In this document: positions 1 to 11,200 of the stretch, piece after piece
How the letters are laid out: each line of letters opens with the position of its first letter
How positions within the stretch are numbered: position 1 is the first letter of the stretch
DNA from: Formicarius rufipectus
Lineage: Eukaryota > Chordata > Aves > Passeriformes > Formicariidae
Assembly: GCA_013399695.1 (NCBI GenBank)
Contig: VXAU01000211.1
Span: forward strand, 124,001 to 188,000
Length of the DNA stretch: 64,000 nucleotides
Direction of reading: 5' to 3'
Notes under the pieces: generated by a model
Told to the model about the DNA's origin: nothing
Database searches by the model: none
The model's input: only the letters and a program-made list of their open reading frames with translations
Made by a program: the position numbers and the translations under genes

Positions 1-2299
1 CGGGCCCGTGAGGGGCAGTTCGGGCGCCGCCCCCATTGGGGTACGAACCGGAGCGCTGAGATGCGAAATAAAAAAGAGAGTGGGGAATAAAAGGGGTGTA
101 TAAAGCGAGCAGGGAGGTGATCCACTAACCCTGAGGTTCTAAAAGGTGACTCCTGGCCGGGGTGAAGTTAAGAACTTGGAGATAAAAAGAACATGGGGAA
201 AAATTAAAACAAATAAGAGTAAATTAGCATCGAGGTGTTACAACAGGAGCGGGGCAGTCCTTGTGGGCTCCGGCGAGCACTGGTGGCTGGCGGCGCCCGA
301 AAGGAGGTTGTCAGTGCTGGGGGGCAGTGACGGCCGTGGGTAAACACAATTCCTGCTCCTGAGCTGCGGGGAGAGGCTCGTCTGGGACTGAGAACACGCG
401 GTCACCCCAGCGGGGCAGCCGCCCATTCCCCTGCAAATGTGGGAAGAGAGGATGCTTTTAGTGTTTTCAGTGTTCTGCAGGCTTTGCTCCGTGGAACGGT
501 GTGTTACCATGGCACCGGGACGGGCTTCGGTGAGGAAGGTCACAAAATACACACGTAACTCTTGTTCCCAAAGGTTTCCTGAGCTGGATGCTCGGTGAGA
601 GGTGAGTGGACAAGGGGCTGCAGAGGTTCAGCCCGGGAGGGTGCAGGAGATACACATCCTGGGGTGGGTTTGGAGTTACAGTGTGATTAATAACCCCAGT
701 CAGGGCATGGCAGGTTAAAGTGTCTTTGGGAGAGTAAAGCAAATGCTGTACCTATTTGGGATGACCTCAAGGTAGTCTGAGAAGATGAGATTGTCTAGCA
801 GACAGTCTCTTGATTCCTTTGCTCAGGGTGCACATCGGATAAGAGATATTGAATCCCTCTGGGGCTCTGGAAGTAGGTTTTTCCAGTATACACACACACA
901 CACACATATATATACACAATATATATATGGGGCTGCATCTATTTCAGCAGCAAACTTAAGAAGAAAACTGTGTGTGAACTTCCCTTATCAATTTTTATGC
1001 AGATACAATGCTTTCAGTTTACTGGAGTTACATTTTCTCACTGCCACATTATACTGTAGCAGAAGTTTATCTGAGACTGTTTCCTTATGATATCCAAATG
1101 TCTCTTTTAAATGTCTGTGGATATTACTGTGTAGCCAAGGGATGTTCAGCTGTCTTCCACTCTGTAATGCCTTGTCTCTCTCAAGTTGCCTGATGTGATT
1201 CTGCCCACTTTTTGTGTTTGACCACAGGGAAGTGTTTTCAGACATGTCCCTCAAGGTTGCAGGCTGGCGGGGCAATTGTTTCTGTAAAAACATTTTTCTC
1301 CAAATTTCAAAAAGTTTATTTTCATGAATAATTAAAAAAAAAAAAAAAAGGAAAATGGAAACCAGACAAACATTAAGAAAACCAGACATATTCAGAGGTA
1401 AGACATGCTCCTTATGACACTCTAAGTTTTCAGATACAACACAGGGTTTCAGGCTCTGGTAACAGGAGTTCTCCCAGCTCACCAAGGCTGTATGTGGGAT
1501 GAGCAATGAGGTACCTGGAATTGTTCAGACCCTCTTCTACCAGCAATAAACAACAATTCTATACTCTTTCTGTTGAAAAAAGTTTTTTTCTCAGAAAGAA
1601 ATGGGGAACACAATGGTATTTGCCAACATCAGACATATTTTGAAGTTCTTTGGGCAGTTCTGCTCCCCATCCCCTCTCCAGGGGTCCTTACTCTGCCAAA
1701 AAGTGCCTTGTGTGAAGCAGGCAAAATATTACTGTTATCAGGCCATTATCCCAATCTTGGAGCCTCTGTAAGGAAATCAAAGAAGATGCAAACAGAGCTT
1801 CTCATATTTTCCCTGGATAACCAGTCCATAGAAAGGACTGGGCAGAGAGACAGCAAAAACTAAGGGAATCCTCTCTCCAACAAGACAAACAGCACTTTTA
1901 GGGTAAGTAGGGTCTCCTTTACCCCTTGACTATGGAAAAGGAAAGGCAGGTGTGGGTGGGGCTGCACAGGGACACTGGTGATGTCCAGCCCAGCTGCTGT
2001 TCCAGACTACCGGGCAGCAGCATCCAGGTCAGGTCTGGGGCTCAGGGCAGGTCTCAGGAACTAATCTCCCCACTGCAGCAGTGCCAGGGTAGGCTTGACT
2101 GCCCATTCAATTGTCTGCCAAGGGTCTCAGGCTGGTTTTGCAGCTCCTGCTGAGGTCAGTGCTGCTCCAGCCAGCTTGCTGACTGCCTCCAAGCTGTCCC
2201 CGGGAAAGCTGGCTTGTGTTTTTCTACATTACAGGGCAGCAGCAAAAGCAAGACTACAGTGTAGACATACCTTGTATCTCTCAGACCCCCAAATGCAAT
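1..2299. other. Left-edge intergenic region with GC-rich first ~550 bases
   Basis: No exon can be supported here. The first ~550 bases are GC-rich with many CpGs and look like the edge of a CpG island, possibly the promoter of a gene lying left of the window. From about 700 the sequence becomes AT-rich, with a CA/TA microsatellite and a poly(A) run at 1332-1349. The open frames in this stretch are short and match nothing I recognise. Confidence 0.5.
889..928. repeat. (CA)n/(TA)n microsatellite
   Basis: An uninterrupted run of CA dinucleotides passes into TA dinucleotides. This is visible directly in the sequence. Confidence 0.9.
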
Positions 2300-2305
2300 T
2301 TTATT
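2300..2305 (-). terminator. Candidate polyadenylation signal of TMEM35A
   Basis: TTTATT on the plus strand reads AATAAA on the minus strand, about 185 bases after the TMEM35A stop codon. The homopolymer at 2317-2402 lies between stop and signal, so transcript ends could also fall earlier. Confidence 0.4.
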
Positions 2306-2313
2306 TAGACAGA

Positions 2314-2316
<3 letters not shown>

Positions 2317-2362
<46 letters not shown>

Positions 2363-2367
2363 AAANA

Positions 2368-2402
<35 letters not shown>
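2317..2402. repeat. Long poly(A)/poly(T) tract with an unresolved base
   Basis: About 85 bases are almost pure A on the plus strand, broken only near 2361-2372 by a C, an N at 2366 and two Ts. On the minus strand it is a poly(T) tract inside the probable TMEM35A 3' untranslated region. The true length is uncertain because such tracts are poorly resolved in assemblies. Confidence 0.85.
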
Positions 2403-2406
<4 letters not shown>

Positions 2407-2488
2407 AATAGGTAAATAAAACCCCAATTTTTCCATGTGATTTTGGAGAGAGCTGCCTCGAGGGTCCGTGCTTCTCACATGCACTCAA

Positions 2489-5400
2489 CTAGGATACCTT
2501 CATTTTGCCTTTCTCAGGAGCTGCTTCGTGGATGAGTGGCTGCTCGTCCCCGTTCACTGAGAGCATCCTCTTCTCTGGTGGCAGCTCCTCAGGCTGGCGG
2601 GCGATCAGCAGGCGGCAGGTGAGCAGGATCCCAAACACCAGGGCATGGGCGTAGCGCTTCAGGGGGTCTCCCACGAGCTGGTGGAAAAACAGCACAGCCA
2701 GCACGAGGAGGAGCAGGAGAAAGTTGGCCACGTCTTTGGGGCGACCAGGCACCAGTGTCATGACAATGCCACACGCCACTTCCAGGGCGCCGATGCTCTT
2801 GCGGAGAAGGATGGAGCTGACTCCCATCTTCTTCAGCATGGGCAGAGCCCGCACGTAGCTTTTGTATGCTCGCTTCTGAAATCAAGCAGTCATAGGGTAC
2901 AACACCATCATGTCAGAAAGTGAAGGCAAAGGTGACTTCCACTGAAAGAGGGCGACCTAAAGATGACTTCAATCATCACAGACCCCTCTGGTGCAACATC
3001 CAATCTGTAAACCTTCTGTTGGGGGGACATTAAACCATCAACCTGCAAGTCCCCCTTCACAAGCTGTTATCTCCTTGCTGAAAAACAGTTCTGCAATCTA
3101 GCAACTCTTGTTGGAACTATGAGCAGGCCAGATGAAATCTGAAGTTATGATTCCTAGAATTAGCAGTGCAGAACCATGTTGTTTAAAAAAAAAAAAAAAA
3201 AAAAGTACCCCTAATAGTAGCTTGTCCTTTAAAATTCAGTAACACAGCCAGTGCTTGCAAAGCCAAGGCGCAGGAAGTAAATACAAAGGTCTCTATCTCA
3301 AAGCAATTTGCCATATCCCAGGGTTTATGGGCAGTGAAGTGTTAGTGTGGGACTACACATCAAAGCTGAGATGCACCAACCCTGTCCTGTCCTTACATAC
3401 CTTTATGATCTTTCTTTACTCAGGTGAAAGCAAACTGACCTTGGACATTATTTGGTCCCTGCTTTATGCTGGATTTAGAAGTGCAAGTGGCAAGACTCAG
3501 CCTGCTTACAGAGCTGCCTCATTTTTTTTGGAAAGAGACAACTTCTGTCCTTACACATGATCAGCTCCTTGCATTTGAACAGTAGGTACTAGTGGGCTTA
3601 TTGTTTTGTTTGGGGGTTTTTTGTTTGTTTTTTTTTTGTTGTTGTTTTTGTTTTTGCAACCAAGTATTTCATTTTTATATATATACTTAATAAAGCTAGT
3701 TATTCAAGACACTGGAATAATTTTCACTTACACTTGAGGTTACTATCCCTGCAGATATTCGTGCCATTGTGTTCTCTGCTTTCTAATCAGGGAGAGGGAA
3801 ATGGAAACCAAGTCTCAGGTACAGGGTTGTTCTGCTCTCACAGGTATTGATAAATTGTGGATTTACTTCCATATGATTTTGGAAACCTGCATTACAGGCA
3901 CACAGAACCTCCTCATTTTTCTGTAGATTTTGATGCTTCCTTCTGGGAGGATCTGACACTGCACATGTGGTTAAAAAATAAACAGTGTTGTCATTTTTGC
4001 TACAAAATAACCTAAGACCTCACAACACATTTACTCTAAATATATGCATTGGAAGGATGTATTTTAAACTGTCAGTGATCGAAACCTCAGAGCAGAGTAT
4101 TTTTAAACAGTTGTAAAAAATACAGCTTTTTTAAGAAATGTACCATAAGCATGTTCCAGAGTACTCTGGTATTTTAGGTATTTTAATAGACAAGCTACTG
4201 TGTTTTTTCCTGAATGAAAAACTGCAAGTTTGGTACATAACAGAAGTTCTCTATTTGCTGGGGGCAAAAAGCCATCCTATGGATTAGCAAGGTCAGGTTT
4301 TCACTGTCTCCATGACATGACAGACCACCAGGGTATGCAGCACTGCAAAGGCAGGAGAGCCTAATGAGACATAAATATGTGACAATATGGGTTATTAAGA
4401 ATAATGATGCTGTTGGATATCTGCTTTCCCCTTGCAAAACCAGAGATCTTTCCTACCTGTAGGCCTGACTCTTGGTAAAGCAGAAAGGAACAGAGAAGCA
4501 AAATATTTTACAGAGCAAGCATTTTGCAATGATTCTCAGGTCTCTATGCTTTTACTTTTTTTTTTTTTCCTGTGGCAGGAGCTTAAGAGCTTTGTTTTCT
4601 GGCTGTTTTATCAGTCTCTTGCTCATGAGCTACTTCTTGGGGATTCATCCCTGTGCTGGGTTGCAGACAAGATGCTGCGATTCAGATGTTATTTGAGAGC
4701 TAAGGAAAAGCAGCTGGGCAGGTGGAGCAAAGGGAGAGAACAGAATGTGCTGGAAACTTCCAGCACTATTTTTTTAGGTGCACAAAAATTATACCAGTGG
4801 TTTGCAGCTACTGCAATAAACAATGGGGAAAGGGGGGTCAGGCAGGAGAATAAATAAACATAGATGAGGAAGCAAAATGTGGCAGCCTGTCCCTCACCTG
4901 CCTGCAGCTCTCAGCTGGCAAAGCTCTGCAGCAGGGCTGGCCCTGAGCAGAGAGGAGCATAAACCAGCTCACCAGGTGAGAAATGCACACAGCAGCTTCT
5001 CCATCCTCTCCTCACCCCTTTCCTGTTAGACTAGAGGAGTAGAGGATCATTTCCCCAGCTAGAGAGAATAATAAGATGACTATTAATAATATCTTCCTCT
5101 GCCAGCTAGGAATCTCAAAGCAGTTCACAATCATGAATTAATCCCTGCACAAGTCTTGTGAGGTAGAGGCAGTCAATGTCATTATCCTTGTTTTAAAGCA
5201 TAGAATTGTGAGGATGGACATCTGGCTGCCAAAGCAGGCATCTGCTTTTCCTAACCATCCCCCTCCATGGTGTAGGTTTTCTCCCAAGGATCAGCTCTCC
5301 CTGCCTGCTGCATGTCTGGCGCTTCTACAGACATGGCTATTAAGGACCCTTGTGCCCCCACCTTTTGCAGGCATCAGTGTGCTGTGCTACCCTGTCCTCC

Positions 5401-5799
5401 TTGCCTCCCCTACCCACCCTTAGCCACAGAGGTTTCCCCATGGATAGGCTCAGATGGAGCCCAGGCCAGGGCCGCCAGGATATCTCGGGCACTGCGTATT
5501 ATTGGGTTCTCTCCATGACTATCAAATAAGGAGACAGAAAAGCTTCTCCCCTCTATTGCCCATCGCTCGTGGCTCCGGTGCAGGCACTCTCTGCCAACCC
5601 CACTGCTCCAGAGGCAAGCTTGGAAGGGAGAGAGCCCTAATGCACCTCCCCCACCCCGAGCTGCCGCCGCCCGACTCACCATCTCGTTGTAGGCATCTCT
5701 GCTAAGCCGAGGGGTCAGTTTGATGGTCCCCATAAAGACGAAGAAGAGCCCCAGGGCCACCGAGAGGGCGACGATGGTGATAGTCCTGGGGGATGCCAT
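2489..5799 (-). CDS. TMEM35A: TMEM35A (NACHO), nicotinic acetylcholine receptor assembly chaperone
   Basis: Two coding exons read on the minus strand: 5680-5799 (40 codons, donor GTGAGT) and 2489-2875 (acceptor TTCAG, TAG stop at 2489-2491), giving 168 aa against about 167 in mammals. The N-terminus MASPRTITIVALS and the stretch GALEVACGIVMTLVPGRP are near-identical to mammalian TMEM35A. The protein is a small multi-pass membrane protein of the DoxX-like group: a hydrophobic N-terminal segment (about residues 8-27) is followed by further hydrophobic segments around 60-80, 90-110 and 115-132, then a charged cytosolic tail ending in KVS. Known role of the family: an ER-resident chaperone (NACHO) promoting assembly of neuronal nicotinic receptors such as alpha7. 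The start lies in a CpG-rich region. The single intron is about 2.8 kb and holds only AT-rich simple sequence. Transcription is in the same direction as TRMT2B. Confidence 0.95.
3185..3660. repeat. Simple A-rich and T/G-rich tracts in the TMEM35A intron
   Basis: A poly(A) run lies at about 3185-3204 and a T-rich stretch with scattered Gs at about 3600-3660. I see no gene here. Confidence 0.6.
5087..5212 (-). repeat. MIR-like ancient SINE fragment, antisense
   Basis: The stretch running through CAAAGCAGTTCACAATCATG, TTAATCC, CTTGTGAGGTAG and TTATCC follows the order of the reverse complement of the MIR core and 3' region (CTTTACA, TTAATCCTCACAA, ATGAGGTAGG, ATTATCCCCATTTTACAG). Similarity is moderate, as expected for a relic shared across amniotes. 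It lies inside the TMEM35A intron. Confidence 0.55.
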
Positions 5800-8153
5800 G
5801 GAGCTGCAGGGATCCGGTCCTAGTGAGGCCTTCTGGCTCTGGCTGCCAGCCCGGGTGGGAGGGAGTCCGTCACCATTGAAGGCTGTAGGAATAAAGCTGC
5901 AGAGGCAGGAGGATGACAGCGGGAGGGGATTCAGCCTCCTCCACTCGGCAACCCCCGGGTCCTAATGCCCTGCAGCCGGGGCCAGGCAGCTCCAGCACCT
6001 GGAGCGCTCCTGCCAGTAAGTCATCCTCTGTTTCCTTGCATGTTCCATGAATCGCCCGCTGAAAGCCAAAACTGAGCCAATTCTTGGGATGTGGGACGGC
6101 AGCCAAAGGCAGAGCGCAGTTGCTGATAGTGGGAAAACAATGACTTGTTAGGAGAGGGCACGGGAATAACATGCTGTGGAGGAAAAGCAGCTGGGGCGTC
6201 TCTTGTACATAGGCAGCTTTCAGTTCCAGAGACTCAGATGCTCATACACAGCAAACACCACATTGCTTCATGTATTTGCACCAGCAGACCAAAGGAGATG
6301 TCTTGTCCCTGTGGTTCTCCTGGAACCAGATGCCCAAAAGGGAAGGTGAGGCCACTTGTGTCACCCACCCCATTGCAGGTAAAACTTGTCCTGTATTTTC
6401 AGCTCTCCAGAGGCTAGTGCAAAGGTTTTCTGATACTTTCTTACTTTCTGATTAAAGTAATTCTCTCTCCTGCAATTTATAGCAAATTTCCTTTGATCAA
6501 AACATAGCCAGGCTAAGCAGAAATCAATTCAGATCTTGCAGTGAGAAACCAAAGTATAATTATACAAAGAACTGCTGGAATACTGCATCCTTTGGTATAA
6601 AATGGAAACAAGAGGCTGTAACAGTGTGCAGAAATCTTGCACTCCTGGGACATTGATGTAAATGTGTGTATTTTAAGCCCCTGTGGCTTGAAAACTGGTG
6701 GTTGTTGTTATTATTCAAAGCTCAGGTTTCCTTAGGACTGGAATTAAAAAGCCTGAAAAATACAGGCATCTCTCCCTGTTTCCTTAGGATTTTATCAGTC
6801 TTGAGTCAAAACTTCATGGGATTTACCAAATACAAAGGAACTCTGCTCACTCACACCTCCCTCCCTGTTACAGCAGCTCCATCTCTGGAAGAGCTGTAGA
6901 GAACTTCATACTGCACTGAACTTCACCGTGAGCAGGACAGCACAGGTAAAAAACACAAGAAATTTTTTTTATTAGCTCTTACAGAACAGCCTGAGGATGA
7001 AAAATGTTGCTGCTGACATTTTCACAGGGTACTTCATACTTAGGTATGTGTTAGTGGAGAAGAGAGAGGCAAGTGTGGAAGGAGAGGCACTGAAATCTGT
7101 TCTCTTTTCATTTTGTTTTATAGCAAAATCTCCAACTTATCCACGTGATTCAATATTGGGTTTGTAAATTTATACAGGAAATATTTTCCTGATCCTGAAA
7201 GTCAACATTTTCCCATTGAAGCACAAGGATTTCTAGTTCCTATGGTTTTTTCATAGCAAGTTCACTATCAGCTTGAAAAACGCCTGGAATATCCTTCAAG
7301 CAGGCAGAGTAATGGCATGGTAGTATCAGAAAAAGCAGATTTTCATGAGTGTATTCACATGTTGATGGTGGAAACCACAATACCACAATACCAGGTGTTA
7401 TTACAGGTACCTTACCTGTCTGACCATCCAGTAGCCACTCCTGGGGTCACATTCACACCACCCCAGACTGTCACTGCTGGGACCAAAGCCCCCGTGCAGC
7501 AGCAGTTCCAGTGAACCCACAGGTGCCTTGTTGAACTCCCTACACACCCCACTAACACAATCAGACAAGTTTCCATCATCAGCTCGATCCCAGTTTCCTG
7601 TAACAGAGCCTCAGACATCTGGATCCTTTAAATACTTCAACTGTGGCACAGTAACACAAGCTGGAGCTGATGCCTCCAGGGAGGGACCCTAACAAAGGAA
7701 TCCCTGGGCCTTCATACCCTTACACCCTAAATCTCCTGCCCCTTGCACAACAGTTCTGACCTGTGGAAAATTATGGTCTGGGGTCTTCTCATTGATCACT
7801 AGGTTGGGCAGAGTCTCTGGGTGAGCACCCACACACCTCTGGCTGGCACTGGCACTGCAGGGCTCCCTGCCCTTTGTTAGGTACAAGTGCTCCTTGCCTG
7901 GAGCTCCAGCAATTTCCCACCACCCAGGGCACAATTTGCAGCTTAAACACCACGCTACCAGTCCTGAGCACATTCCTCAACACAGGGAGAGTGTATTTTC
8001 CAGGCTGCTTCAACCAGCAGGCCAAGAACAGATTTGCAGGGGAAGGAAGGGTGATGAAATGCTAAAGAGAACCTTTTCACACCAGAAATCCAAGTGGTTC
8101 CTTAAAGAAGAGTGTTGCTAGGCAATCCAAAGTTAACAGAAAAAGTAAAACTA
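5800..8153. other. Region between the TMEM35A start and the TRMT2B 3' end
   Basis: The first ~200 bases are the GC-rich 5' flank of TMEM35A. The rest is AT-rich with no exon I can support. The right-hand part (from about 7410) is an LTR-like repeat annotated separately. Confidence 0.5.
7410..7790 (-). repeat. Dispersed LTR-like repeat, copy 1
   Basis: This stretch resembles the one at 27125-27450 in the same orientation, by eye about 70% over 300 bases: both contain CTGTCTGACCAT, CCACTCCT, ACTGTCACTNCTGGG and CCAGTGAACCCACA in the same order and spacing. Read on the minus strand it has a TATA-like element (GGGTATGAAGG) near 7715, then GGGTCCCTCCCTGGAGG, a layout like the U3/R of a retroviral LTR. 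No gag, pol or env frame is nearby, so a solo LTR of an old endogenous retrovirus is my inference. Family not identified. Confidence 0.45.
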
Positions 8154-8159
8154 TTTATT
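8154..8159 (-). terminator. Polyadenylation signal of TRMT2B
   Basis: TTTATT on the plus strand is AATAAA on the minus strand, 114 bases beyond the TRMT2B stop. It is the only perfect signal close to the stop and implies a short 3' untranslated region. Confidence 0.65.
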
Positions 8160-8272
8160 TTTATACAGCCTATCCGGAAAATAAGTTAAAATCCTAACTC
8201 CATTGACTCGAGTCTTCAGGACAGTAGGAGGCTGCTTCCCAGGCTCTCAGAGCTGCCATCCCTGCCCCCTTG

Positions 8273-11200
8273 TCAGCGGGTGAACACCAGCACCAGCTCA
8301 CAATGAACAGTATGAGGAAACATGTCAAAAGGAGTTGCCAACACGAGGTCAAATGGCTCTCCTGTCAGCTTCTTCTGGGAGTCAGGTGGGCAGCACAGCC
8401 TGTAGAAAGCAAAGAGCATCCTTTAGACCAGTAGCAGAACTCTTCCCACCATTACTGGCAGCACAATAACACAGAGGATCCACCTCGGAGCTATTGTTTG
8501 TTTGGCTAACATTCCTCAGAGTCTGCAGCTGACAGACCTGGCTGAGTTGTGGAACCATCAATACTGAATCCCAAACCAGCTCTGAAAACCTCAAGGACAA
8601 GGTGAACAGTCAGTGGCAAGTTTAAGGCTCACTTTCTCACAACCCATCCCAGCTGAAAGACACTTAATGTTTTAGGAAGCAATTTTCAGTTTTGCACTGT
8701 CTTCATGGTCACCTGCAGACAGATTTATCCCCTGCAAATGGACCTACCCCAGATAAGTACTGAACAGATAAAGCCACCTAAGCAGATGACTAATCCCCGT
8801 GGCTTCACTTTGTTGGCTAGAGGTCAACCTTCCTGCAGTGAACCCAGTGGACTCCATATCCCACATCCAGATGTCTCCATCTTTTCTTGGAGAAGGATAC
8901 ACAATGCCATTATAACATGTTTGCACTATTTGCTATTCCTCACTGATGCAATAAAGCATCCTGCTGGTACATAAAACCCCAAAAATACCCCTCTACCTTA
9001 AACCTGCTAGTGCAGCTTGCAGGGAAACCCAAACTACCACAGAAGCATAAACTCCTGCCCCTGCACTTAGTCCTGGATCTCACCTGCAGAACTCACCCAG
9101 TTAAATTTAATCATAACAAAAACCTCCCTGAGCCCTGTCTGGACACAATAGGGTCTGTCACTAAGGTCAGTGGAGAGGAGGAGAGTGCTCACTCAAGGAA
9201 GTTCCTCATGGCTTCCCCCTCCGGCTTGCAGGAGATGTAGAGCAGCCTGCGGATGGACCGGCAGTTCCGAATGGCCCTCACAACCCTGTAATCTGCAAAA
9301 ACACACCCTGCTTTCCCAGGGACCCACCAGCACTGTGAGCTCTGCAGGGGGAATGATTGCACACCAAGCATCACAGAGCTGCACTGAACTGTCAAAAGTA
9401 CAGGGGGGAAAAAATATACAAATTTTGCCATGTTCTGCCTCAGATGCACTCTCTTAGGAGGCCATGGGTATGACCCACACTGCTGACAGCTCAGCCAGTT
9501 TGGGAGGGTAGTGCAGAGGGAGAAATCCTTTTGCTTCCCAGGTGGATGAAGGATGAGAGAAAAATTGAGACTTAATAAAGCAAAGGCACATAAAACCTTC
9601 CATGCTCACATTTTTGAGAGTGTATCTGGGCACCTGGACCAGTTTGTGACTTCCCAGTACACACAGGAGTGAGTCCAGGGAAGACCACTGAGATAGAGGG
9701 CTGGGGCACAGCATGCACTAGGGCTGGGGTTATTCAACTGAGGAAGACAAGGTAAGCAAGGATCCACTTGCTATCTTCAGGGACCTCATGGGGGATTATA
9801 GACAACATGGAGCCAGAATCTTCTCAGAGGGGCACAAGAAGAGGATAAGAGGCAATAGATGTAGAGCAGCAAGGGGAAATACTGATTAAATATATTATAG
9901 GGAAAACATATTCAGGAGAGGGGATCCAGCCTTGGACACATTCAAACCTCAACTAGGCTTTAAAGCCCTAAGCAATCTTATATAACTCTGAAGCTGGCCT
10001 TGCTACAGCTGGGAGATTGCACCACAGAACTCCAGAGGTCCCTTCTCCTAAATAACTGCATGAGCCTGTGAAAGATGGAAAAAAGAGCTGTCTGCTTAAA
10101 AGAGAAAGCATATTAAGGCACTGAAAACAGCAGACTGTAGGATTTTAATGCTGTTAGCAACAAGGTAAGAAGCTAGAGACTAAGCAAGCAAAGGATCTGG
10201 AGCCAGTGTAACAGGTCTCACAGAACTTGTTCAAAATTCTCTATTTACAAGATGAAAATAAAAAAATAGCAAGCATGTTGGCTCACGTAGCCCAGCCCGA
10301 GATGGGTTCACCACAGCAACGAGTGGCCGGGCATCCTCCCACGATGCCAGGAGTTGTGGTAACACAACCTCTGCCTTCCCACTGTGAAACTCACAGTTTG
10401 AGATTCCTGTGGAGCAGAAAGCAACCACATGAACAGAGGCCCACCAAGTGTCAGGTATAACATGAACCTCCCTTTGCTGTGTGTAACTGGTTATTTCTAT
10501 TTTTGATTTTTCAGCAGTTGGTTTGAAACTTTCTGCCACAGCGAGTTTGAACTCACCATTGAATGCTGCATTCCACTTAGCATCCTCAATTGCCTTTTCA
10601 ACCATCTCAACACCAATAACCTTGGACACTTGGTGAGCCAGAGAGAGACCAATTGTGCCTGGAAACACAGGAAACAAAAATACTCCATATGTTCCTGCTG
10701 AAGAAACAGGTCTTTACATAGCCTGGATCAGTTTTGACACACAAAACACCAGCCCTGGGACCCAGGGTCACATGGCCACTACCCACCTGTTCCACAGCAG
10801 ATGTCAAGGAGGACAGTGTCCCCAGTGGCCTGACAGAGCTCCCCAACTGCCTGGTACAGAACTTCTGCTCCAGCCGTGTTCACTTGGAAAAAGGCATCAG
10901 GAGAGATGCGAAACTTCAGGCCGAGCAGTTCTTCAAAGATGTGAGGTTCTCCATGGAGGAGCTGGTAGGGAGACTGCTCGTGGGAGCAGCGTGTCATGGT
11001 GCTGGCAGAGCACACAAAAAACAGCTGTTAGGAAGCAGCAGAGAGCAGGTTTCCATTCCCAGGGTGCTCATGCGCAGGGGAGGATGGTTCTCTTCCCCAG
11101 CAACTTCTATTTCATGTGAGCCTTTCAACAAGATCAAAGAATTTTGATTCTTTGTAAGGGACCTGTGACTTGCACAGCCTAGATTTTATAAAAAGGATCA